From NCBI GenBank assembly GCA_046538105.1, contig JBKHJO010000088.1, positions 1 through 7,398 of the forward strand: a stretch of DNA of 7,398 bases. Reading direction: 5' to 3'. Each line of letters starts with the position of its first letter. The stretch's first letter is position 1. Positions 1 through 7,304 of the stretch are shown in pieces. The notes below the pieces were generated by a model. That model did no database searches and had not been told where the DNA came from. It saw only the letters and a program-made list of their open reading frames with translations. This stretch comes from JAWLEV01 sp046538105 (GTDB lineage: Bacteria > Chloroflexota > Anaerolineae > UBA1429). The position numbers were made by a program, and so were the translations under genes.

Positions 1-60
1 CTGATTGTAGTCCAACGTGGGGCCATAGGGCAAAAGAAAAAGAAGAGGTGCTTCCAATGG

Positions 61-89
61 GTGACAAGGAATCCCACCTGTGTTAAAAT
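61..89 (+). promoter_or_regulatory. Extended -10 sigma70-type promoter for the dehydrogenase/aminopeptidase operon
   Basis: GTGACA at 61-66 serves as the -35 box (5 of 6 to TTGACA). A 17-nt spacer follows, then TAAAAT at 84-89 as the -10 box (5 of 6 to TATAAT). TG at 81-82, one base before the -10, makes it an extended -10 promoter. Transcription would begin near 96, giving a leader of about 40 nt before the ATG at 136. This also explains why the in-frame GTG at 61 is not a start codon: it lies in the -35 box. Seen by eye only; no transcript data. Confidence 0.6.
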
Positions 90-135
90 CCCTTTACACG
101 CACAAGACATATTCATATCAAAGCGGGAGGATTGG

Positions 136-1179
136 ATGATTCACATCACAGCAGAACGACTCGAAACCGTGGTCGCCAAAGTCTTTGTAGGGGCTGGCGT
201 GCCCCGCGATCGCGCCCGTCGCGTGGCACATTCCCTCGTGGAGAGCAACCTGGTTGGTCACGCATCGCACGGCGTCCTGCGGGTCGACTTTTATGACGAA
301 ATGATGGAGGACGGTCGCATAGACCCCCATGGCGAAACGACGGTTGTGCACGAGAGCGCCACCACGGCGCTGCTCGACGGGGGACTGAACTTTGGCCAAC
401 TCGTGGCCTACGAGGGGATGGAGCGCGCCATGACCAAGGCCCGTGAACAAGACATGGGCATGGTCTCCATACATCATGCGGGCCACACCGGACGCCTGGG
501 AGAGTACGTCGCCCATGCTGCACAGCAGGGATTCATGGCCATGATTTGCGGCAGTGGCTCGGGCAAGGGGGGCGCCGTAGCGCCCTATGGCGGAGTTAGC
601 CCCGTATTCAACACGAATCCCATTGCGTGGGGCGTTCCCGCTGCTGAACATCCACCGATCTTTCTAGACTTTGCCACCTCCGTCTCCGCCTGGGGCAAGA
701 TACGGGAAGCCATAGACAAGCAAACCCCTCTCCCAGAGGGATGGATTCTGGATGACGAGGGAAATCCTACCACCGACCCCACAGCCCTCCAGGAGGGAGG
801 TGTCATGCTTCCCTTTGGCCAACACAAGGGCTACTGCCTCTCCTTCCTCGTCGAAGTAGTCGCCAATGGCCTGGTAGGCAACAGTTGTGCCGCCCTCCCC
901 GATTATGAAAAGGATTACGCATTGATCATGATAGCCGTCAACATCGCCGCCTTTCAGCCCCTCAACGCCTTTTGCGAGCGGGTCGACGCGCTTATCGAAG
1001 CAACAAAAAACGCACAAAAGGCCAAGGGGGTCAAAGAGATCCTCGTTCCCGGAGAATACGAGTGGAAAAACCGTGAACGACACCTGAAAGAGGGACTTGA
1101 TCTGCCAGACGCCACCTGGCAACGCATCGTGGATACGGGAGAAAAATACGGCGTGTCAGTGGAAGGAGCAAACGAATGA
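136..1179 (+). CDS. LDH2/malate-lactate dehydrogenase-family NAD(P)H oxidoreductase
   Basis: A 347-residue cytoplasmic oxidoreductase of the Ldh_2 family (malate, L-lactate, ureidoglycolate, sulfolactate and delta1-piperideine-2-carboxylate/pyrroline-2-carboxylate reductases). The ATG at 136 is chosen because GGAGG lies 5 nt upstream (126-130); the longer GTG reading at 61 would begin inside the promoter. Family landmarks run the whole length: SHGVLRV around residues 44-50 with the conserved His45 (proposed catalytic acid in homologues), HTGRLGEY at 117-124, TNPIAWGVP at 160-168, LDFATS at 177-182, PLPEGW at 198-203, and LPFGQHKGY at 225-233. The length matches the usual 330-360 residues and no motif is broken. 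There is no signal peptide. The stop overlaps the start of the next gene (ATGA), so the two are translationally coupled. Substrate cannot be told from sequence, because family members with very different 2-oxo or imino acid substrates share these motifs. Confidence 0.9.
   Translation: MIHITAERLETVVAKVFVGAGVPRDRARRVAHSLVESNLVGHASHGVLRVDFYDEMMEDGRIDPHGETTVVHESATTALLDGGLNFGQLVAYEGMERAMTKAREQDMGMVSIHHAGHTGRLGEYVAHAAQQGFMAMICGSGSGKGGAVAPYGGVSPVFNTNPIAWGVPAAEHPPIFLDFATSVSAWGKIREAIDKQTPLPEGWILDDEGNPTTDPTALQEGGVMLPFGQHKGYCLSFLVEVVANGLVGNSCAALPDYEKDYALIMIAVNIAAFQPLNAFCERVDALIEATKNAQKAKGVKEILVPGEYEWKNRERHLKEGLDLPDATWQRIVDTGEKYGVSVEGANE
1163..1168 (+). promoter_or_regulatory. Shine-Dalgarno site of the M55 peptidase gene
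   Basis: AAGGAG lies 7 nt before the ATG at 1176, inside the last codons of the dehydrogenase gene. The start overlaps the upstream stop as ATGA (1176-1179), the usual layout for translational re-initiation. Confidence 0.75.
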
Positions 1180-1952
1180 AAATCTACATCCTGACCGATC
1201 TGGAAGGCGTATCCGGCGTCGCGCGTTGGGATCAGACGGGCCGAGATACCCCGGGCTATCCCCAGGCCGTGCGCCTGATGACTGGGGAATTGAGAGCCTG
1301 CGTCGAGGGCATACAATCCGTGGACACCAACGCCGACATATGGGTCTGGGATGCCCACGGATGCGGCTCCATCGATTTTGAGCGCTTTCCCTCGGGAGCC
1401 AAGATGATCAACAACGCCCGTATCGATCCCCCCTCTTTTCTCGACGGGTCCTTTGACGCCCTTTTCTTCCTCGGGCAACATGCCAAGGCGGGGACGCGGG
1501 ACGGGAACCTGGCTCATAGCTATTCGTCGAAAAGCATCGAGTATATCAAGATCAACGGTATCGAACTGGGCGAATTCGGGTGTCGGGCCGCCCTGGCGGG
1601 AGGCTATGGCGTGCCCACTGTCTTTGTGAGCGGCGACGACAAGATGATCGACGAGGCCAAAGCCCTTATCCCCGATATCTATGGCGCGGACGTCAAAGTT
1701 GGCCTGGGTCCCCAGGTTGCCTTGCACCTGGCCCCAGAGGATGCCCGGAGCCTGATCCGCTCGGTGGCCGCAAAAGCCGCTGAGAATATCTCCGACGTCA
1801 CCCCCTACGAGATCCCCGGCCCGCCATACACACAGGAAATTCGTATATGGGGACGTACGGATCCCGTGGATTATACGTCGCGGGGCTTTGAGCAGATCGA
1901 CGCTCGGACCCTGATCAAGGAAAGCGATCGCCTGGAGGATCTCCTCATCTGA
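1176..1952 (+). CDS. M55-family zinc D-aminopeptidase, DppA-like
   Basis: A 258-residue metallopeptidase of family M55, whose type member, Bacillus subtilis DppA, is a decameric D-aminopeptidase that releases N-terminal D-amino acids such as D-Ala from short peptides. The diagnostic N-terminus MKIYILTDLEGVSGV places Asp8 and Glu10 as metal ligands. His61 (WDAHG), His102 (LGQHAKAG) and Glu133 (IELGEFG) fit the remaining ligands at nearly the same spacing as DppA (recalled as 8, 10, 60, 104, 133). His114 (LAHSYS) fits the catalytic His near 115. Length is close to the 274 residues of DppA, and no signal peptide is seen, so it is probably cytoplasmic. It is coupled to the upstream dehydrogenase. 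No peptide transporter or dipeptidase is visible, unlike the dpp locus. Family assignment is firm; exact peptide substrate is unknown. Confidence 0.92.
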   Translation: MKIYILTDLEGVSGVARWDQTGRDTPGYPQAVRLMTGELRACVEGIQSVDTNADIWVWDAHGCGSIDFERFPSGAKMINNARIDPPSFLDGSFDALFFLGQHAKAGTRDGNLAHSYSSKSIEYIKINGIELGEFGCRAALAGGYGVPTVFVSGDDKMIDEAKALIPDIYGADVKVGLGPQVALHLAPEDARSLIRSVAAKAAENISDVTPYEIPGPPYTQEIRIWGRTDPVDYTSRGFEQIDARTLIKESDRLEDLLI

Positions 1953-1954
1953 CC

Positions 1955-2011
1955 GGCGCCGTCCACACCACGTGATACAATTCAAATATCATCCATTGCT
2001 GGACGGCGACC
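1955..2011. terminator. Imperfect inverted repeat between convergent genes, candidate bidirectional terminator
   Basis: The arm at 1957-1965 (CGCCGTCCA) pairs perfectly over 9 bp with 2000-2008 (TGGACGGCG). A further GG (1955-1956) can pair with CC (2010-2011) across a one-base bulge. The 34-nt loop contains a small nested repeat, TGATA (1973-1977) and TATCA (1987-1991). The structure begins directly after the + strand stop (1950-1952) and the - strand stop (2012-2014), where both operons must end. There is no clear U-tract on either strand, so it is not a textbook intrinsic terminator. It could instead stabilise 3' ends. Confidence 0.45.
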
Positions 2012-2848
2012 TCAATACTCCAGCTCGGGGATATCCTCCAGTTCCAGATCAAAATCGATATCTTCATCCACCCAGTCGGCGCCGACCGCCTCCTGATCTT
2101 GATCCACATCCTCGCGATCACAGAGGGTGCGATAGTTGCAATGCGCGCAGAGGCGGCGTTCCTCGGTACGCCCAAAAGCCTCGGGGGGTTGGTCGGCGAT
2201 TTCCTCCAAAAGACGGCGCAACTCAGCCTCGTCCCGCGCGAAATCGGCCCGGGAATAGGAAATCCTTGCCGTCTGCTCGGGATAGTTGGCGAACCAATAC
2301 ACCATCTCCGCCCGCTCGGGATCGATGGATGCACCCCCCGTCAGCACCTGTCCGGCGGCCACAAGGGTGTAGAGATAGACGCGCGTCTGAATGCGGCGGC
2401 GCAGCACCTCCCGTGAGGGACGAAACTGCAGCGTTTTCCAGTCCACAATGACCGCATCCCCCCCGACGTCCAGGGCTATATAATCATAGCGCGCGTAAAG
2501 GCGATATTCTCCAAGGGGGACGACGATGGGCAACTCCGCTTCCCGCACATCCCGGGGCAACGATTCGCGGTCGAAATCCTTCACCGCAGCCCACCATCCC
2601 TGCAGTTGTGTGTCCTGACAGGCGGCGACGACGGGCCCCATATCTAGCCCCAGATGATGGCGTTCCAACCATTCGTGAAAGATACGCCCCCGTAATAGAT
2701 GTTGCTGGTAGGCCCGAGGATCTTCCTCTTGGGGCGTCGGCCAGGGCCGCTCCTCCACATACTTGAGTAAAAAACGCCGTGGACAACGCTGATAAGTATT
2801 CAGGCTGTGCTGACTAAAAAGATGACCCGGACGAATGGACTCGGGCAT
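2012..2848 (-). CDS. Stand-alone PD-(D/E)XK nuclease with Fe-S cysteines (RecB/AddB/Cas4-like)
   Basis: A 278-residue exonuclease-type protein. Nuclease motifs appear in order: RGRIFHEWLE (residues 53-62, His58), ARYDYIALD with Asp122, VIVDWKT with Asp136 and Lys138 (the D-x-K pair), and QTRVYLY (Gln154, the QxxxY motif). Cys22 (YQRCPRRF) plus Cys234-x2-Cys237-x5-Cys243 form the 4Fe-4S pattern of the AddB nuclease domain and Cas4, with the same x2 and x5 spacing as AddB. All expected catalytic residues are present, so activity is likely. The tail, residues 244-278, has 17 Asp/Glu among 35 residues and one basic residue. AAGGA at 2858-2862, inside the end of the helicase gene, lies 9 nt before the ATG, and only 4 nt separate the genes. 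It is the last gene of a three-gene operon with two helicase-fold proteins, so it probably supplies their nuclease. Cas4 is less likely, as no cas genes or array are nearby. Confidence 0.9.
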   Translation of the reverse strand: MPESIRPGHLFSQHSLNTYQRCPRRFLLKYVEERPWPTPQEEDPRAYQQHLLRGRIFHEWLERHHLGLDMGPVVAACQDTQLQGWWAAVKDFDRESLPRDVREAELPIVVPLGEYRLYARYDYIALDVGGDAVIVDWKTLQFRPSREVLRRRIQTRVYLYTLVAAGQVLTGGASIDPERAEMVYWFANYPEQTARISYSRADFARDEAELRRLLEEIADQPPEAFGRTEERRLCAHCNYRTLCDREDVDQDQEAVGADWVDEDIDFDLELEDIPELEY

Positions 2849-2852
2849 ACGA

Positions 2853-5120
2853 CTACTTCCTTTCCTCCACCAACTCTAAAAGCGGCCTGGCCATCTCCAC
2901 GGACCGGCTGCCGTTCTCCTTGCCCCAGGTGAATGCCAGATCCCGTTTGGCCCGCGTGATGCCCACATAGAGCAACCGCAGTCGCTCCGCGATATACTCC
3001 AGCCGCGCCTCCATAACCAGCGATCGCTCTCCAGAGGACGCAAAGCGCGTATCCCCCAACTGCTCCAATCGCTTGCGTGCCTCCACTGCCGGGGCACGTC
3101 CGGACATGAAAACGAGTTCGTCTCGAAACACATCACCGTCACAGATGCTCGGGAATTCCAGGCTGTCCACGCACATCAGGTACACAGCATCCCATTCCAA
3201 TCCTTTGGCCCTGTGCATGGTGGTGACTACCACGTGTCCGGGGCGGTCCACGTATCCCGCGTCGGTCAGCGAGAGCCCCCCAAAACTCCGGCGGTTGCTG
3301 GCTATCTCCTGCAGATCGGCGGCGAAATCGGGCAGCCGCCAGGTAGGGTGCATCCCCGCCGTCCCTCGCAGTCCTGTGGCCACCGTATGACAGATGGCCA
3401 GATCGATCTCTTCCGTAAACAGATCCTGGGCAATGGTCAGCAACAACTGATCGATGGGCAGCGAGGAGGCCCGCACCCACCGACTCACCAGAGAGGCATA
3501 GGATGCAAGGGCTTCTATGTCTGCAGAGTCAACAGATACGTTGTCCGGCAACAACTCGCGCAGTCCGACAGCGGTACGTGGAAAGAGCAGTTCCTGAGCC
3601 GGCACGCTCCGCAGCAGGGTCTGTCGCTCGCGGAGGCTATCTCCCGCAGTGGAAAGGTACCCCGCCTCCACCAGGATCCCATAGAGGCGGGACAGGCGAC
3701 GTGTGGATATGGGATATCCAAGATAACGACAGGCCGCCGCCAGTACCCCCGTCACCTGACGCATCTTGGGCGTGGAACGCAGCATGTCCTGATAGGGTAC
3801 CGCTTCGTGCATCTCCTGCAGGGCCTCAACCACCTTGCCACCCTGCCAGTTCGCCGGACAGAGCACCGCAACTGTACGGTCGGGAAACCGCATCACATAG
3901 TCCGCCGCCCACCCCGCCACCGCGTCCGCCTGAGCCGTCACGTCCAGGAACGGTTCCTTCCGAATATAGATGTGACTCTCTTCCACTGGTGGATTCTGTT
4001 GCTCGTCATCGGCACCCGTCGGCTGGATATCCTGCTGCAAAAAGGCCCGCACCCGTATGGCTTCTTCTGGATGACGCTCACACGTCCATTGTACCAGGCG
4101 GTTGGCCAGATCCATGATCGGCGCCGCCGACCGCCCCGAAGTCAGCAAGGACAGCCTTCGGACCCCCTCCTGCCGTACAAAAGCCCGGAAATAGCGCGGA
4201 TCGGCCGAGGTGAAAGTGCTGTTGATGGCCTGGTTAGGATCCCCCACACGGACCCAATTGCCCTCCTCCCCTGCCAGGCGGCCGAGAATCTGTTCCTGTA
4301 AAGGGGAGCTATCCTGAGCCTCATCCTCCAGGATATAGGGCCAGCGCTGGCGCAGGTTGGAGACAAAAGTAGGGTCTTGCTCCAGGGCCGTGATGGCCCG
4401 CCAGATCAGATCGTCAAAATCGAGACCCGACCGCGCCTGCAGATACTGCGCATACCGGTCATATAACCCCAAACCGATCCTGAGAAAATCGTCGGCCCCA
4501 CTCGCTTTGTCGCTCATTGTGAGATCACACAGGGCATCAGAGTCCGCCAGCAGTTTCTGCCCTGCCTCGGGAGATAGCCGAAGGTGCTTACACAACTTGG
4601 TGACCTGTCGCCCGATCTCCTCTATCTCCCGTCGCCAAAGTTGCTCCAGATGATCCTGTTCCCTGGCATTCGCCTGGGGCAAAAAACTCCGCCACCAGGC
4701 GTCGTGACGCGAGATCCACGCCCCGGCCGCGTTGTGCAACATGCGCCGCGTCTCGGCGCCGTCGACGATAAAGAAATCTTCTTCCACACCGGCCAGGTCG
4801 TAGCGCTCCCGCAGGATATCGCTTGCCAGTTTATGTAATGTACATACGTGATACCCCACAGGCGGCAGTTTCTGGGCCCGCAAAAGTCGCCGAATGCGTT
4901 GCGAGATGTTATCCACCGCCGAGTTCTGAACGGTGACGACGAGAATCTCTCCCTCATCACCCAACCGCCCCTCAAGGATGATCTTGACCGCCAGCAGGGA
5001 AAGCGTCAAGGTCTTGCCGCTGCCGGGTACGGCCGAGATGGCCAACCGCCCCCGTTGATAGTCCAGAACCTCCGCCTGCTGCGGGCGGAGCCTGTAACCG
5101 CAAAAGCACCCTTCACTCAT
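2853..5120 (-). CDS. UvrD/Rep-family SF1A DNA helicase
   Basis: A 755-residue ATP-driven, presumably 3'-5', single-strand DNA translocase. Motifs in order: Q motif LRPQQ (residues 11-15); Walker A AVPGSGKT (30-37, Lys36, Thr37); Ia VVTVQNSAVDN (61-71); Ib CTLHKLA (93-99); LDFDDLI (233-239); Walker B/II EDEAQDSS (265-272, with Asp266 and Glu267); III VGDPNQAIN (292-300); IV around TSGRS (327-331), slightly off the usual NYRS; V TMHRAKGLEWD (634-644); VI LLYVGITRAKRDL (716-728, with Arg723). Its size is that of PcrA/UvrD, and it lacks the C-terminal nuclease domain found in AddA (about 1,200 residues) or RecB. AAGAGG at 5126-5131 lies 5 nt before the ATG, and the first 8 nt overlap the upstream gene. 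The neighbours, a degenerate helicase-fold protein and an AddB-type nuclease, suggest it is the motor of a resection complex rather than the house-keeping UvrD/PcrA. No gene symbol is assigned because orthology is not clear. Confidence 0.93.
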   Translation of the reverse strand: MSEGCFCGYRLRPQQAEVLDYQRGRLAISAVPGSGKTLTLSLLAVKIILEGRLGDEGEILVVTVQNSAVDNISQRIRRLLRAQKLPPVGYHVCTLHKLASDILRERYDLAGVEEDFFIVDGAETRRMLHNAAGAWISRHDAWWRSFLPQANAREQDHLEQLWRREIEEIGRQVTKLCKHLRLSPEAGQKLLADSDALCDLTMSDKASGADDFLRIGLGLYDRYAQYLQARSGLDFDDLIWRAITALEQDPTFVSNLRQRWPYILEDEAQDSSPLQEQILGRLAGEEGNWVRVGDPNQAINSTFTSADPRYFRAFVRQEGVRRLSLLTSGRSAAPIMDLANRLVQWTCERHPEEAIRVRAFLQQDIQPTGADDEQQNPPVEESHIYIRKEPFLDVTAQADAVAGWAADYVMRFPDRTVAVLCPANWQGGKVVEALQEMHEAVPYQDMLRSTPKMRQVTGVLAAACRYLGYPISTRRLSRLYGILVEAGYLSTAGDSLRERQTLLRSVPAQELLFPRTAVGLRELLPDNVSVDSADIEALASYASLVSRWVRASSLPIDQLLLTIAQDLFTEEIDLAICHTVATGLRGTAGMHPTWRLPDFAADLQEIASNRRSFGGLSLTDAGYVDRPGHVVVTTMHRAKGLEWDAVYLMCVDSLEFPSICDGDVFRDELVFMSGRAPAVEARKRLEQLGDTRFASSGERSLVMEARLEYIAERLRLLYVGITRAKRDLAFTWGKENGSRSVEMARPLLELVEERK

Positions 5121-7296
5121 TGGAGCCTCTTTGTGTCAATACCGAGACGATAGCCCGTTCCAGCCGCCCACTCTGCTCCACTCCGCCGATATCCAGATCG
5201 CTGAAGGCCAGGAAAACACCCTTTCGACAGCGAGTGGCCAACCCAAGGAGAACTCCCCCCAAAGCCTCCCGCTTGGCCTGCTCCTCCTCAATGTCCCGCC
5301 AGGGCCGTCCCACCGGCCAGCGCCCGGATAGGACATAAGGATGCGTCAGTGGCTGATTGGGACGATTCGACCAGCCGTCGGAACCCAGATCGATCCAGAA
5401 TTGATAGTCAGAACGAATGTCGCGGGTGAGATAAGTATAGGCAGGAGCCAGTATCACTGCCTCCTCACCGGACGCCTCCGGCCAATCCACGAGATATTCC
5501 GCGCTGGCGATACCGCCTAGGACAAGTTCCACGTACTCGCGCGCCACTTCTACTTCCTCCAACACCTCATCGAATCCCACGGCGGCGTGAAACTTGGTCG
5601 CGGACTCTACAAGGCGACCAAAAGCCCGCGCCCTGTCCGGCTCGACATAGAAACCATATCCCGCACGCGAGAGCACGTCACCAAAGAGCCTGGACAAAAA
5701 GACATCCAGAGGCTCCGGTTCACCCTGACCATAGGCTTCCAGCCACGCGCAGAGGGCCTCATAGGGCGCACGAATCTGATAGCCTACCTGTTCCCACAAT
5801 CTACCAAGATCGCTATGACTCGGCCCTCCCTCTCCCTCCCCGCTCAGATCGACCAACGTTCCCTCTTCGAAAGAGTAGGCCAGATCTGCCAGACGCCGGG
5901 CCCGAATGGGATCCAGGTTGGCCAGCGCTACCTCCAACGCCAGAGCCACGTCCTCCGGCGGTGGCACATAATCCTGTCCCTGGATGCGAATATTCCACTC
6001 TGGATGCGCCAACAGGGTCAGGACGAGCAATCCACGCACGACGGGATCGTCGCGTAGCGCCGTGGACGGGCGCAGCAGATAGACGTCCACCTCGGATCTC
6101 CGCAACTCCTCTTCGATGACAAACCGCATTACCTCGCTCACATAGGGAGCCACGATGGCTATCTCCGCCGGCGCCACCCCCTCCTCCACCAGCGCCGCGA
6201 CGCGCTCCGCCACCCAGCGGATCATGCTGATCCAGTACCTGCCCGCATCCTGATCGACGACAGCATCCTGCGGGGAACCTTTTTCTCTCCACCTCGGCGT
6301 CTCAACCCTCAAGATGCGCCGCAGCGCCTGGGAAAAGGCCACTACATTATTCTCAGCCCCCAGGAGTTGATCGAAAACGAGCATCTCGTCACCCTGAGAG
6401 GCCAGTTCATCCGCGCCCTCGGCATCTGCCCCCAAAAAGATGCGATACCCTCCACCCTCGTCATAAGCCAGAACCGCCGAGCCACACTGCTCCCTGGCCC
6501 AGGCGACGAACTCCTGAGCCACCGGCACATTCTCCTCCAGATTATCCACCAGTAAATGACGATACTTGGAGTGGAAATACCGCTGATACGCGGGACGAGG
6601 CAACAGATGACGGTGGTAAACCTGGGTGGTCAGGGAAAAATCCAAAAGATTATGCGCCAGACAATATTCTCGGAACCTGTTAATACATTCCTGAGCCTGC
6701 CAATAATAATTGACGTGATCGCTGTCACCGGTCCAGGCCCCTCGCAATCGACGATAGACGTCGTCATGATCGAACCCCACGAGAGCGGCTTTATTCAGAT
6801 TATCGATGAGTTGAGAAAGTAGGCGTTCCCGCCGAATGGTCAACTCGCTAAAATACCCCTCCTCGGTGATGAGGGGTTCCACGATGCGCCACATGAAATA
6901 CTGCGCCGTCTCGATAGTCAAAAAGGTGGGCTCCCGGTCCGGCCAGGCGAAACCCCCCGCTTCTGACACCAGGGGCCAGAATAGCGAGACGGCCCTACGG
7001 GACAGACCATAAAAGGTGAGGATATCGGCCCCGCCCCGGGTGGGAGCATCCAGCAAAGCCAAAGCCCCCTCGTAACGCCGCCCTTGGGCACGCTGGGGCA
7101 CGAGAAAGAGAATCTCGTATGGTCGCCTCCCTTCACGCAACAAGGCCATCAGCCGCGCCAAAAGGGCCGTACTCTTGCCCGTACCGGGCAGTCCTCGCAG
7201 GACGAGACAGCCTCCTCCATCGCGGGAATAGGATACGACCTGCCGCTGAATCGACGTCAGGGATTTTGGAAGGGTCATAGAGAACGGATCGGCCAC
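5113..7296 (-). CDS. UvrD-fold pseudo-helicase subunit (AddB/AdnA-like), degenerate motif II
   Basis: A 727-residue protein with an SF1A helicase layout but incomplete chemistry. Walker A is intact: GLPGTGKST at residues 35-43. Motif Ia-like FLVPQRAQG (64-72), DILTFYGLS (91-99) and LLDFSL (217-222) follow in the UvrD order. At the motif II position the expected DEAQD reads DNLEE (251-255), so the catalytic Glu is Asn252. Motif III reads AYDEGGGYRIFLGAD (277-291) without its Gln. Motif V (HxAKGLEWD) is not recognisable near LAPAYTYL (616-623). Motif VI survives as LATRCRKGVFLAF (686-698, Arg689). No nuclease domain is present, whereas AddB (about 1,160 residues) and AdnA carry one. The start is the GTG at 7296, supported by GGAG 8 nt upstream (7305-7308); the in-frame ATG at 7278 has no ribosome site. 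It is first in the operon and overlaps the helicase gene by 8 nt. It probably binds ATP or DNA as a structural or sequence-sensing partner; this role is inferred. Confidence 0.8.
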   Translation of the reverse strand: MADPFSMTLPKSLTSIQRQVVSYSRDGGGCLVLRGLPGTGKSTALLARLMALLREGRRPYEILFLVPQRAQGRRYEGALALLDAPTRGGADILTFYGLSRRAVSLFWPLVSEAGGFAWPDREPTFLTIETAQYFMWRIVEPLITEEGYFSELTIRRERLLSQLIDNLNKAALVGFDHDDVYRRLRGAWTGDSDHVNYYWQAQECINRFREYCLAHNLLDFSLTTQVYHRHLLPRPAYQRYFHSKYRHLLVDNLEENVPVAQEFVAWAREQCGSAVLAYDEGGGYRIFLGADAEGADELASQGDEMLVFDQLLGAENNVVAFSQALRRILRVETPRWREKGSPQDAVVDQDAGRYWISMIRWVAERVAALVEEGVAPAEIAIVAPYVSEVMRFVIEEELRRSEVDVYLLRPSTALRDDPVVRGLLVLTLLAHPEWNIRIQGQDYVPPPEDVALALEVALANLDPIRARRLADLAYSFEEGTLVDLSGEGEGGPSHSDLGRLWEQVGYQIRAPYEALCAWLEAYGQGEPEPLDVFLSRLFGDVLSRAGYGFYVEPDRARAFGRLVESATKFHAAVGFDEVLEEVEVAREYVELVLGGIASAEYLVDWPEASGEEAVILAPAYTYLTRDIRSDYQFWIDLGSDGWSNRPNQPLTHPYVLSGRWPVGRPWRDIEEEQAKREALGGVLLGLATRCRKGVFLAFSDLDIGGVEQSGRLERAIVSVLTQRGSNE

Positions 7297-7304
7297 GTCG
7301 ACAT

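Noticed and set aside
1..60. Possible 3' end of an upstream gene at the left edge
   Set aside because: No convincing frame, codon pattern or motif is visible in these 60 bases; only a purine-rich run around 32-48.
57..86. Nine-codon reading frame (ATG at 57, TAA at 84) with a purine-rich AAGAGG upstream, a possible leader peptide
   Set aside because: It overlaps the -35 and -10 boxes and so would not be transcribed from that promoter. No attenuator structure or repeated regulatory codon is visible.
61..135. In-frame N-terminal extension of the dehydrogenase from a GTG at 61
   Set aside because: The 25 extra residues do not look like the family, the GTG lies in a convincing -35 box, and the ATG at 136 has GGAGG at ideal spacing.
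954..1985. 343-codon open frame on the - strand, antisense to the M55 gene and the end of the dehydrogenase
   Set aside because: Both sense-strand proteins are clear family members with intact motifs. The antisense translation has no recognisable domain, and a long shadow frame is common in GC-rich DNA.
2012..2848. Calling the nuclease Cas4 and suspecting a CRISPR locus
   Set aside because: No cas genes or regularly spaced repeats are present in the window. The operon partners are helicase-fold proteins, which fits an AddB-type nuclease better.
3213..4301. 362-codon open frame on the + strand inside the helicase gene
   Set aside because: It is antisense to a complete UvrD-type helicase, with a composition rich in Arg, Gly and Gln and no domain signal. 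I treat it as a shadow.
2853..7296. Naming the two large genes addA and addB
   Set aside because: Both are several hundred residues shorter than AddA and AddB and lack C-terminal nuclease domains, and the order and division of domains differ. A symbol would overstate orthology.
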